Shown here piece after piece: positions 1-7,182 of a stretch of 27,973 nt of DNA. Position numbers and translations under genes: made by a program. Under the pieces are notes generated by a model. The model was not told where the DNA came from, did not search any database, and saw only the letters and a list, made by a program, of their open reading frames with translations. Origin of the DNA: Desulfobulbaceae bacterium (GTDB taxonomy: Bacteria; Desulfobacterota; Desulfobulbia; Desulfobulbales; Desulfurivibrionaceae). The stretch is taken from contig DOZO01000055.1 of assembly GCA_003517965.1 (NCBI GenBank), positions 1 through 27,973 on the forward strand, read 5' to 3'. Position 1 is the stretch's first letter. Each line of letters starts with the position of its first letter.

Positions 1-33
1 TGTGGTGCTGCTGAACGTTTACACGCCTTGTAA

Positions 34-282
34 CTATGATTTTGTAAGGTGCGGCAGTGTTTGCTGCTGCTGTATCAGGCTGATGATTTCTTCAGGCTCT
101 GCAAAACGACCGGCTATGTGTTTTGAAAAAATCTGGCCGCCATCAACCTTGATCTCGTAGATGCCGCCTGCGCCAGGAACAAGTTCAACCTCGGCGACAA
201 ATTGTCTCCTTAACTCGGCTTCCAGCCTGGAAGCACGTGGCAGATAGTTTCATTGTCTGCAGTAGGTAATCGTAATTTTCAT
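34..282 (-). CDS. SelW/Rdx-family selenoprotein with in-frame UGA (Sec) at codon 11
   Basis: Reading from ATG at 282 to TAG at 34-36 gives 82 residues if the TGA at 250-252 is read as selenocysteine. The N-terminus, MKITITYC-RQ-U-NYLPRA, is the CxxU redox motif of the Rdx (SelW/SelT/SelH) thioredoxin-like family at its usual place after the first beta strand. The later segments VELVPGAGGIYEIKVDG and FSKHIAGRF match the rest of that fold, and the length fits bacterial members (about 75-100 residues). A hairpin with a GGC loop follows the TGA at SECIS distance. The start has an AAGGA ribosome site (291-295) 8 nt upstream and lies 2 nt after the stop of the flavoprotein gene, so the two are probably cotranscribed. 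The likely role is a small cytosolic thiol/selenol redox protein; no substrate can be inferred. A stop-codon scan would miss it or call it broken, but homology continues on both sides of the TGA. Confidence 0.88.
218..234 (-). promoter_or_regulatory. Candidate bacterial SECIS hairpin in the selenoprotein mRNA
   Basis: On the minus strand GCTTCCA (234-228) and TGGAAGC (224-218) pair perfectly over 7 bp around a GGC loop (227-225). The loop begins 23 nt after the UGA. Bacterial SECIS elements are known to lie just 3' of the UGA inside the reading frame, with a small apical loop that has G in its first two positions, bound by SelB. Position, size and loop all fit. SelB binding is inferred. Confidence 0.7.
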
Positions 283-284
283 AC

Positions 285-1529
285 TTAATTTCCTTGTAAA
301 GAATTTGCTTGTTTACCCAGCCATTTTCGCAAGCCCTGGGCGGCAAGGTATCCAGTGCTGAAGGCCCCCTGCAGCAGGTAGCCGCCGGTAGGTGCTTCCC
401 AGTCCAGCATCTCTCCGGCTACAAATACCCCTGGCAGTTTGTGGAGCATGAGGTCATCATTAACCTCCGGAAAGGTTATGCCCCCGGCGGAAGAAATTGC
501 CTCGGCCAGAGGTCTGGTGTTGTTTATGGGGATCCGAAGATTCTTTAATTGTCCGGCAAGAACCGCTGGTTTTTTCAGCTCTTCCGGGGAGCAGATTTCG
601 CGAAGCAGCGAATAAGCTGGCCCGGTTAGGTGTATAGTTTTACGCAAAAAATTGGCAAGACTCTCTTTGCTACGCCCGTAAGCGCTAAATTTTTCCAGAA
701 TGTATTCCAGCGAAAGATCACGTTTGAGATCGAGAAAAAGAGAAGCGGGACTATTTTTCTTCAGCAGCTCGCGCATGACGGAGCTTAAGGTATAGACCGG
801 TCCTCCTTCCAGACCATAATCGGTGATCATCACATCGCCGTTTGCCTGCTGATCGCCGCAACGGAGCAGAACATTTTTCAGGGGTTTGCCGCTGAAACGG
901 CTTCGGAAATGCTCCGACCACGCTACTTCAAGCCCACAGTTTGCTGGTCTGAATGGTTCAAGGTGGATGCCTTTTGCGCTGAGGAGAGTGGCCCAGCTTC
1001 CATCTGAGCCAGTTTGGGGCCAGCTCGCTCCGCCCAGAGCAAGAAGCAAGGTCTTGGCAGGGAATTCAAGGAGTTCACCACTTTCGGCAAGAAAAAGCGG
1101 GAAGCCTGCCTGGGAAAACCCCTGCCAGCGATGTCGGTAGTGGAAAACGACACCAGACCTGCTCAGGGCCTCGATTAATATTTTAAGAATATCTGGGGCT
1201 TTGATTTCTTTGGGGAATACTCGGCCGCTGGAACCAACAAAGGTTTCTACCCCCAGTTTGCGCAACCAGGCGCGAAGGTCGTCAGGGGAAAAACCGGCAA
1301 GAATTTTTTTGAATATTCCGGCGTTGTCTCCATACCGGTTTACAAAAGTCTCTACTGGTTCCGAATGGGTAATATTAAGTCCGCCGCGACCGGCAATCAA
1401 GAACTTGCAACCAGCTGAACCCTTGGCGTCGAAGATGTCCACCGCAAGACCAGCCGCGCTTAAGACGGTTGCGGCCATAAGCCCGGCCGGGCCACAACCT
1501 ACAATTGCCACCCTGGTGTCATTTTGCAT
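285..1529 (-). CDS. HI0933/PP_4765-family FAD flavoprotein (NAD(P)/FAD-dependent oxidoreductase)
   Basis: This is a 414-residue flavoprotein. The N-terminal Rossmann motif VAIVGCGPAG (residues 7-16) binds the ADP part of FAD. It is followed by the family signature KFLIAGRGGLNITHSE (about 43-58) and, near the C-terminus, AGEMLDWEAPTGGYLLQ, which is typical of the PP_4765-type branch of the HI0933 family. The reaction is not established for this branch; related proteins are putative reductases or dehydrogenases in the cytosol. I chose ATG 1529 rather than the longer in-frame ATG 1607: the extra 26 residues are unlike the family and overlap the small gene upstream, whose stop ends 7 nt before this start. 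Its stop lies 2 nt before the selenoprotein start, so a physical or functional link with that redox protein is possible. FAD binding is very likely; the substrate is unknown. Confidence 0.88.
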   Translation of the reverse strand: MQNDTRVAIVGCGPAGLMAATVLSAAGLAVDIFDAKGSAGCKFLIAGRGGLNITHSEPVETFVNRYGDNAGIFKKILAGFSPDDLRAWLRKLGVETFVGSSGRVFPKEIKAPDILKILIEALSRSGVVFHYRHRWQGFSQAGFPLFLAESGELLEFPAKTLLLALGGASWPQTGSDGSWATLLSAKGIHLEPFRPANCGLEVAWSEHFRSRFSGKPLKNVLLRCGDQQANGDVMITDYGLEGGPVYTLSSVMRELLKKNSPASLFLDLKRDLSLEYILEKFSAYGRSKESLANFLRKTIHLTGPAYSLLREICSPEELKKPAVLAGQLKNLRIPINNTRPLAEAISSAGGITFPEVNDDLMLHKLPGVFVAGEMLDWEAPTGGYLLQGAFSTGYLAAQGLRKWLGKQANSLQGN

Positions 1530-1536
1530 GTGGCTG

Positions 1537-1719
1537 TTATTTCTTGTCTGTTTTGCAGGAGATTTTTTGTTGCTCCAGTCCTTTGATCCGGTCAGTGAGC
1601 GCTTCACTCAAAGTTACCCGGCCTTCAAGCACACACCCAGGTCGACCGGGAATGCAGTCTTGCTTAAGCATCAGACATTTGTCGTTGTTATAGTCGTAAT
1701 TTTTACAGGAAAAGCTCAT
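1537..1719 (-). CDS. Small cysteine-rich protein of unknown function (60 aa)
   Basis: I do not recognise a named family. The ORF encodes 60 residues with cysteines at 5, 15, 22 and 29 in the first half, including C-IPGRPG-C, then a charged, probably helical tail with one more cysteine. The four early cysteines could bind a metal or a cluster, or form disulfides. It is in a different frame from the flavoprotein gene and stops 7 nt before that gene's ATG (1529), the spacing of a translationally coupled operon. This makes it more than a chance shadow ORF. No strong ribosome site is seen before ATG 1719, which is the main reason for doubt. An alternative is that the region is untranslated leader of the flavoprotein gene. 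Confidence 0.6.
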   Translation of the reverse strand: MSFSCKNYDYNNDKCLMLKQDCIPGRPGCVLEGRVTLSEALTDRIKGLEQQKISCKTDKK

Positions 1720-1800
1720 TAGCAGACCATGACATAGTTGGATGTTTCACCCAAAAAGAGCATAAGTTTCGTTTGAACAGGCAAGCTGCTCAACTCAGCT

Positions 1801-3186
1801 TTAACGTTTCAGGACGCCGTGTTTTTTCATTTTATACTGAAGCAGACTCTTGGTGATCCCCAAGGTATCTGCCGCTTTTGTCTGCACATAGTTCGCCTTG
1901 TTCAAGGCAGAGAGGAGCATTTTCTTTTCGATGCCGTCAAGCACGTCCGGCAGGGGAGTGTCGGCAGGAATAGCCTGCTCCAGATCAAAACCATGCAGCC
2001 ATTGCAATGGCTCTTTGCTGGAGGAGGTATCAGGCTGTACATCTTCTGGACGAATCATATTCCTGCTACAGAGAATTGCCGCCCGTTCGATAGTGTTTTC
2101 CAGTTCCCGGATATTACCCTCCCAAGGCAGGGTTGTGAGAAACCGTACAGTTTCTGTGGCAATCTCCAACTTGGGCTTGTTGAGCTGTCCGGCATATTTA
2201 CTGACAAAATGGGCAACCAGCATGGGGATATCATCAGTGCGCTCCCGCAAGGGGGGAAGGTGGATGTGAAGCACATTGAGCCGGTAATAGAGATCTTCCC
2301 TAAAATGTCCTTTGTCCACTTCATCCTTGAGATCCCTGTTGGTCGCAGCGATGATCCGCACATCAACCCGCAGGGTTTGGCTACCGCCAACCCGCTCAAA
2401 GCTGCGTTCCTGGAGAACGCGTAGTATCTTGGCCTGAAGCGGCATGGCCATCTCGCCAATCTCGTCGAGAAACAGACTGCCGGTGTCGGCCAGTTCAAAG
2501 CGACCTTTGCGCAAGGCTATAGCGCCGGTAAAAGCGCCTTTTTCGTGGCCGAAGAGTTCGCTCTCCAATAGATTTTCCGGGAGGCCCGCGCAGTTAAGGG
2601 AAATAAACGGAGCCTTTTCCCTGGGGCCGAGACAATGGATGGCCCTGGCTACCAGTTCCTTGCCGGTGCCGGATTCACCGGTGATCAAAACCGAAGTCGA
2701 GGTTGGCGCCACCTTTTCAATGAGATTGAAGACGGCTTGCATCTTCTGGTTCTTACCAACCATGTTGGCAAAAGAGGTGCGAAAGCGCATTTCCTCCCGC
2801 AGTCGCATGTTTTCACGGAGCAATGAGTAATGCTCTAACGCCTTGTGGGTATTCAGCACCAACTCATCATTATTGAAAGGTTTGGTAAGATAGTTGAAGG
2901 CCCCGGCTTTCATGGCAGCCACCGCCATTTCCACTTCTCCAAAGGCGGTGATCATAATGACGGGTAGATCCGGGTTTAGAGCTTTAGATGCCTTGAGCAA
3001 TCCCTGACCATCAAGCCCTGGCATGAGCATATCGGTAATCACCAGGTCAATGTCGGTCTCGCCCAGGATTTCAAGAGCCTCTTCTCCATTTTTGGCGGTA
3101 AAGATTTCCAGACCTTCTTCACGGAGCAGTTCAGAAAGGATTATCAGGTAGTTTGGCTCATCGTCAACAATCAAGACAGTATTCAT
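1801..3186 (-). CDS. NtrC-family sigma-54-dependent response regulator
   Basis: The protein has 461 residues in three domains. The receiver domain (about 1-120) has the acidic pair D8-D9, phosphoacceptor D52, T80 and K102. The AAA+ sigma-54 activation domain (about 140-380) has Walker A GESGTGKE (170-177), the GAFTGA loop (217-222) that touches sigma-54, and Walker B LFLDE ending at 242. A Fis-type helix-turn-helix lies at about 418-458. It should activate sigma-54 promoters after phosphorylation by a sensor kinase. No kinase gene is adjacent here, so the partner and target genes are unknown; the domain order is that of AtoC/ZraR-like regulators. It follows tsaB in the same direction after a 122-bp gap that contains its own promoter candidate. 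Confidence 0.95.
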   Translation of the reverse strand: MNTVLIVDDEPNYLIILSELLREEGLEIFTAKNGEEALEILGETDIDLVITDMLMPGLDGQGLLKASKALNPDLPVIMITAFGEVEMAVAAMKAGAFNYLTKPFNNDELVLNTHKALEHYSLLRENMRLREEMRFRTSFANMVGKNQKMQAVFNLIEKVAPTSTSVLITGESGTGKELVARAIHCLGPREKAPFISLNCAGLPENLLESELFGHEKGAFTGAIALRKGRFELADTGSLFLDEIGEMAMPLQAKILRVLQERSFERVGGSQTLRVDVRIIAATNRDLKDEVDKGHFREDLYYRLNVLHIHLPPLRERTDDIPMLVAHFVSKYAGQLNKPKLEIATETVRFLTTLPWEGNIRELENTIERAAILCSRNMIRPEDVQPDTSSSKEPLQWLHGFDLEQAIPADTPLPDVLDGIEKKMLLSALNKANYVQTKAADTLGITKSLLQYKMKKHGVLKR

Positions 3187-3237
3187 ATGAAAGAAGCCTT
3201 ACAGCGGTGGAATTTTATGAGCTTGGATCTTTAGTGC

Positions 3238-3266
3238 ATCATATGCGATACAGTTGTTTTTCGCAA
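3238..3266 (-). promoter_or_regulatory. Sigma-70-type promoter candidate for the response regulator
   Basis: On the minus strand TTGCGA (3266-3261) and TATGAT (3243-3238) are separated by exactly 17 bp, 52 bp upstream of the regulator's ATG (3186). The -10 box matches consensus at 5 of 6 bases. Judged by eye only. Confidence 0.5.
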
Positions 3267-3288
3267 GAAGCGGATCATGAACAGGCGT

Positions 3289-3316
3289 TAGGAATCAGGA
3301 GTCAGTAGTTAGGATT
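3289..3316. repeat. Four tandem degenerate heptamers
   Basis: TAGGAAT, CAGGAGT, CAGTAGT and TAGGATT follow one another in phase, with consensus near YAGKADT. The last unit runs into the 3' end of tsaB (stop at 3309-3311). Short heptameric repeats between genes are known in several bacterial groups; no function can be assigned. Confidence 0.5.
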
Positions 3317-4031
3317 CTTCATTCTGCTTTTTAAACTGCAATTCCGCGTCCGAGGCGCGGACGTAAATGGGCACAGCTGTTGCTGGATTTAAAAAAGAAC
3401 CCTGCCGGAAAAGATGCCAGGCTGCAAAACCAATACCCGCTGCCCGGGCAAAACAGACTTCTGGCGGGGCAAACCGGGCGGATTCTCCCAGTAATTCCTT
3501 TAGGATAAGGCCATACAGAGGCAGCCCGTCGCCCACCAGCAGGGTAGGGCCGTTAATAAATTCTGGCAAACGTCGGGGATTTATCACCATGTCTTCAGTG
3601 GTTTTTTCCAGCAACCCTTGTTGATTACAACGATACAGAGCGGTATAGATCTCGTTTTTGCGGGCATCAACCACCGGGCAGATGGGCAGGGGGTAAAAAG
3701 GAAACTGGCTGGCGAGTCCGGTCAGGGTGGACACCCCGATAAGGGGCTTTTCTGTGGCCATACATAAACCCTTGGCTGTGCTCAAGGCGATGCGCAGACC
3801 AGTAAAACTTCCTGGACCAAGACCGACGGCAATAGCGGCAATCTGAGACCAGCTCAGGTCACATTGGGCAAGGAGCCAGTGTATCCCGGCCAGTAAGCGG
3901 CGGGAGTGGGTAGTGGAGCTGTTGAGGGAATACTCGGCAAGACAGCGCCCTTCTGCGACCAGGGCCAGACTGCCGCAAGTGGTCGCCGTTTCTAAGGCCA
4001 GAATAACGAAGGGAGTAGTGGGAGGGGGCAT
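3309..4031 (-). CDS. tsaB: tRNA threonylcarbamoyladenosine biosynthesis protein TsaB
   Basis: The 240-residue product is a TsaB/YeaZ protein of the ASKHA fold. It shows the N-terminal ILALETATTCGSLAL strand-loop and the family hallmark GLGPGSFTGLRIALSTAKGL near residues 70-90. TsaB is the scaffold partner of TsaD (with TsaE) in adding threonylcarbamoyl to A37 of ANN-decoding tRNAs; it is not itself catalytic. The other t6A genes are not in this window. It starts 8 nt after the rseP stop, at the end of the rpsB-to-tsaB cluster, so it is probably read from the same transcripts. Length agrees with the family (about 230). The stop lies inside a short heptamer repeat, so the last residues may be variable between strains. 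Confidence 0.95.
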   Translation of the reverse strand: MPPPTTPFVILALETATTCGSLALVAEGRCLAEYSLNSSTTHSRRLLAGIHWLLAQCDLSWSQIAAIAVGLGPGSFTGLRIALSTAKGLCMATEKPLIGVSTLTGLASQFPFYPLPICPVVDARKNEIYTALYRCNQQGLLEKTTEDMVINPRRLPEFINGPTLLVGDGLPLYGLILKELLGESARFAPPEVCFARAAGIGFAAWHLFRQGSFLNPATAVPIYVRASDAELQFKKQNEES

Positions 4032-4039
4032 TGACTGCC

Positions 4040-5110
4040 TCAGCCCCTATTACCGAGGAAAAGAAAATCGTTGTAGAAAACAAAGAGCATCAGAGAAACA
4101 AGCAGAACCATACCGACCATCTGAAGTCGTTCTCTGGTTTCCACGCTCAGTGGCTTGCGCCGGAGGGCCTCAACGCCAAAAAAGACGAGATGCCCGCCAT
4201 CAAGGATAGGGATTGGGAAAAGATTTAACACCCCGAGACTGACGCTGAGGAGTCCGGCAAAATGCAGCAGGTTAACCCAGCCAGCGGCCATTTGCTGCCC
4301 GGCTATCTGGGCGATACGGATGGGGCCGCCCAACTCACTGGCCGGAACTACCTTCTGGATAATCTTGACAATGCCCAACAGGGTAATCTTGATCAGCGCC
4401 CAGGTGTGCAGCGTACCGGCTTGCAACGCTGCCATAGGAGAAATACGGATCAGTTCATCGGCGACCCGGATGCCAAGCATGTAACGGGTGTCAATTATCT
4501 CACCGAAGATGTTCTTATCCTGTTCCATCTTTGGTTGTCCAATAATGGTCAGGGTCTGGTCACCACGCTGAACTGTGAGGGTAGCCGGATTTCCAGCGCT
4601 GAGCCTGATGAGAGAGGCGACATCCGTCCACTGCTGGACCGGAGTGCCATTGATGCTCAAGATAAGATCGTTTGGTGCGAGCCCAGCCTTGGCCGCCGGA
4701 GAATCTATGGTGACGGCGCCTATTCTCGCCTCTTTAACCGGCTGGGAAATACCCATGACCGCAAAGATGATGGAAAAAAGCAGGACTGCGAAAACAAGAT
4801 TAAAAAACGGCCCGGCAAAGACCACCAGACAACGCTGCCAGATCGCCTTGTGAGAAAAAGAAAATCCTTCCTGGCCGCGATCCACTTCATCAGTGAGACT
4901 CTCACCGTACATCTTCACGTAACCACCAAGAGGGAAAGCGCTTATCAGGTATTCGGTGTCGCCGAAGGTCCGGCCAAACACCTTGGGGCCGAACCCCAGG
5001 GAGAATTTGAGAACCCTAATGCCAAAAAGCTTGGCACAAAGAAAATGGCCGAATTCGTGAATAAAGATCAGAGGTCCAAGGACAAGGATAAAAGCAAAGA
5101 TAGAATTCAT
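4040..5110 (-). CDS. rseP: Site-2 protease RseP (membrane zinc metalloprotease)
   Basis: A 356-residue inner-membrane protease. The zinc site HEFGH (H18, E19, H22) lies in the first membrane helix and the second motif, LDGG with D304, is near the C-terminus; both belong to the M50 family. Between them is one PDZ domain (about 115-195, around AKAGLAPNDLILSINGTPV). E. coli RseP has two PDZ domains in about 450 residues, so this is the shorter single-PDZ type common outside Gammaproteobacteria. It cuts membrane-embedded anti-sigma factors or signal-peptide remnants; the local substrate is unknown, as no rseA-like gene is here. Its ATG overlaps the dxr stop as ATGA (5107-5110), showing translational coupling. 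Confidence 0.95.
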   Translation of the reverse strand: MNSIFAFILVLGPLIFIHEFGHFLCAKLFGIRVLKFSLGFGPKVFGRTFGDTEYLISAFPLGGYVKMYGESLTDEVDRGQEGFSFSHKAIWQRCLVVFAGPFFNLVFAVLLFSIIFAVMGISQPVKEARIGAVTIDSPAAKAGLAPNDLILSINGTPVQQWTDVASLIRLSAGNPATLTVQRGDQTLTIIGQPKMEQDKNIFGEIIDTRYMLGIRVADELIRISPMAALQAGTLHTWALIKITLLGIVKIIQKVVPASELGGPIRIAQIAGQQMAAGWVNLLHFAGLLSVSLGVLNLFPIPILDGGHLVFFGVEALRRKPLSVETRERLQMVGMVLLVSLMLFVFYNDFLFLGNRG

Positions 5111-6357
5111 GTTTTATTTCTTTCAATGGTTAAGGTTGTGCGGCCTGGTGGCAGTTCCGGACTGAGGACGTCTTTACCAAGGCGCTGTTGGGCCTGTATG
5201 TGCAGGGCCTCAATGATTGAGGCTGCCTGCATCCGGGCGGCAAGGTCAGCATCAAGGATTGCGGTAAGACTGGTCGCTTCTTCACTGGGCAGACGGTTTA
5301 CTGTTTCGGCAACCACCAAAGCGATTTCCGGAAAGCGGATGCCGCCCGCAAGAAAGGCTTCAACTGCAACTTCGTTGGCGGCATTGAGCACGGCAGGCAG
5401 ACTACCTCCCCGTTTACACACCTGATAGGCCAGTTTCAGGGCGGGGAATTTCTCAAAATCAGGGCGAGAAAAGCTTAAATCAGAGGCCTGCGCCAGATTC
5501 AGACGAGGCAGATTCATCCGCAGACGTTCCGGGTAGGACAGAGCATAGGCGATGGGAATACGCATATCTGGAACACCCAACTGGGCGACCACCGAGCCAT
5601 CAACATATTCCACCATGGAATGAACAATACTTTGCGGGTGAATAAGTACCTCAATGTCCTCAATCGCGATGTTAAATAGCCAGCGGGCCTCGATGACTTC
5701 CAGACCTTTATTCATTAGGGTGGCAGAATCGATGGAGATCTTTTTGCCCATTTCCCAATTTGGGTGGGCCAAGGCCTGTTCCGGGGTAACCGCCCAGAGC
5801 TCAAGGTCGGCAAAATTACGAAACGGGCCACCGGAAGCAGTAAGGATGAGCTTACTGACATCCGTTCTCTTTCCTGCCTCCAACGCCTGGGCAATAGCAC
5901 TATGTTCGCTGTCAATGGGAAGTAGTGTTACTTTGTAGCGTTTGACTGCCTCCATAACCAGGTGCCCGGCCATGACCAGGGTTTCCTTATTGGCCAGGGC
6001 GATATTTTTCCCTGCCTCGATGGCGGCCAGGGTGGGTGTTAGCCCGGCGGCGCCCACAATGGCGGAGACAACTGTATCTACGCCGGGAAGGGTGGCAACC
6101 GTCACATTGCCAGCAGTACCGGTCTGGATTTTTTCAGACCAACCAGGGGGTAGACTCTGTACAAGTTCGCCCGCCAGTTTTGCATCCCCGATGGAGACCA
6201 GTTCTGGATTAAAGGCCTCGATCTGTTCGCGCAATAGTCTGCTATTAGTACCAGCGGCCAGCCCCACGATGCGGAAACGTCCGGGAAACTGACGAACCAC
6301 CTCCAAAACATTGCGGCCAATAGAGCCTGTTGAACCAAGCAGAGAAATATTTTTCAT
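5107..6357 (-). CDS. dxr: 1-deoxy-D-xylulose 5-phosphate reductoisomerase
   Basis: A 416-residue Dxr (IspC), converting DXP with NADPH to MEP, the committed step of the non-mevalonate isoprenoid pathway. Seen: the NADPH-binding GSTGSIG (residues 7-13), ANKETLVMAG, the metal/substrate motif IDSEHSAIAQAL, the SGGPF loop, and IDSATLMNKGLEVIEA. Slightly longer than E. coli Dxr (398). It overlaps both neighbours by ATGA: its ATG with the cdsA stop (6354-6357) and its stop with the rseP ATG. Its product line feeds undecaprenyl-diphosphate made by UppS encoded three genes upstream. Cytosolic. Confidence 0.97.
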   Translation of the reverse strand: MKNISLLGSTGSIGRNVLEVVRQFPGRFRIVGLAAGTNSRLLREQIEAFNPELVSIGDAKLAGELVQSLPPGWSEKIQTGTAGNVTVATLPGVDTVVSAIVGAAGLTPTLAAIEAGKNIALANKETLVMAGHLVMEAVKRYKVTLLPIDSEHSAIAQALEAGKRTDVSKLILTASGGPFRNFADLELWAVTPEQALAHPNWEMGKKISIDSATLMNKGLEVIEARWLFNIAIEDIEVLIHPQSIVHSMVEYVDGSVVAQLGVPDMRIPIAYALSYPERLRMNLPRLNLAQASDLSFSRPDFEKFPALKLAYQVCKRGGSLPAVLNAANEVAVEAFLAGGIRFPEIALVVAETVNRLPSEEATSLTAILDADLAARMQAASIIEALHIQAQQRLGKDVLSPELPPGRTTLTIERNKT

Positions 6358-7145
6358 GCTTTAAGATATAACAAGTAATAGAGTACCGGCGTAGTGAGGA
6401 GCAGGGAATCAATGCGGTCCAGCAGTCCACCATGCCCTGGCAGAAGACTGCCGGAATCCTTCACGCCAAAGGCTCGTTTGATGACAGATTCAGAAAGATC
6501 ACCCGCCGCACCGAGACAGCTAAGCGAGAGGACAAGGAAGCTTATCCAGAACAAGCCTTGCTCTGGCAGAAAAAAATGCCAGACAAGAAGGGCGGCAGCC
6601 AGGCTTCCAGCCAGTCCCCCAGCAAAGCCTTCCCAGGTTTTGCTGGGACTGATGGCGGGAGAGAGTTTATGTCTGCCAAATTTACTGCCGGTGTAAAAGG
6701 CGGCGGTGTCGGAGGCTACAGTAATGGCAGTGAGCAATAGCAGCCAGATTCGACCCTGCGGTAGTGCCATGAGCAGAAGCAAATGAGCATTACATAAACC
6801 AAGATAGAGATAGGCAAAGCCTCCACGGCTGATAACTTCGTAGGGCTGAGCAAGCTTGGTGTAACTGGAAAGGGTGTGGAGCAAAAGAGCAACCAGAGCA
6901 AGACTAAGGCCACATAGCACGCCGGTAACTTCGCCTAAATAAGCGCCAAGCACAGGTAACAGCCCAAAAATGATAAGGGGCACTTTGGCCCGTTGGCTAA
7001 GGGCGGGTAAAACAATGGTGAAGTATTCGTACAACGCCACACCGGTTAAGGCGGTGATTGTTAGTACAAAAAACGAAAATGGCCCCCAGAAAAGCAGGAG
7101 CAACCAGACAGTCAAAGCCAGAATACCGGTAATATGTCGTTTCAT
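6354..7145 (-). CDS. cdsA: Phosphatidate cytidylyltransferase (CDP-diglyceride synthase)
   Basis: A 263-residue multi-pass membrane enzyme making CDP-diacylglycerol from phosphatidate and CTP, the precursor used by PgsA (encoded at 20178). The C-terminal CdsA signature is clear: SVIKR, KDSG, LLPGHGGLLDRID. The open frame extends to an ATG at 7322, but that part overlaps the end of uppS and does not look like CdsA. I place the start at ATG 7145, which has AGGA (7151-7154) 5 nt upstream and begins MKRHITGILALTVW, a membrane helix. The gap to uppS is 37 nt. Its stop overlaps the dxr start. Confidence 0.95.
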   Translation of the reverse strand: MKRHITGILALTVWLLLLFWGPFSFFVLTITALTGVALYEYFTIVLPALSQRAKVPLIIFGLLPVLGAYLGEVTGVLCGLSLALVALLLHTLSSYTKLAQPYEVISRGGFAYLYLGLCNAHLLLLMALPQGRIWLLLLTAITVASDTAAFYTGSKFGRHKLSPAISPSKTWEGFAGGLAGSLAAALLVWHFFLPEQGLFWISFLVLSLSCLGAAGDLSESVIKRAFGVKDSGSLLPGHGGLLDRIDSLLLTTPVLYYLLYLKA

Positions 7146-7182
7146 GCTAATCCTACTATAAGCCCATCCTTGCAGCCTAAGA

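Noticed and set aside
250..252. In-frame TGA read as a nonsense mutation (pseudogene)
   Set aside because: The TGA is at the Sec position of the CxxU motif, a hairpin fits SECIS geometry, and the rest of the frame is intact, so selenocysteine is the simpler reading.
1785..1800. AGCTG...CAGCT stem after the response regulator as a terminator
   Set aside because: Only 5 bp with a 6-7 nt loop and no T-run in the correct place.
4262..5425. 387-residue plus-strand ORF
   Set aside because: It lies antisense to rseP and the end of dxr, both firmly identified, and its translation is low-complexity without any domain.
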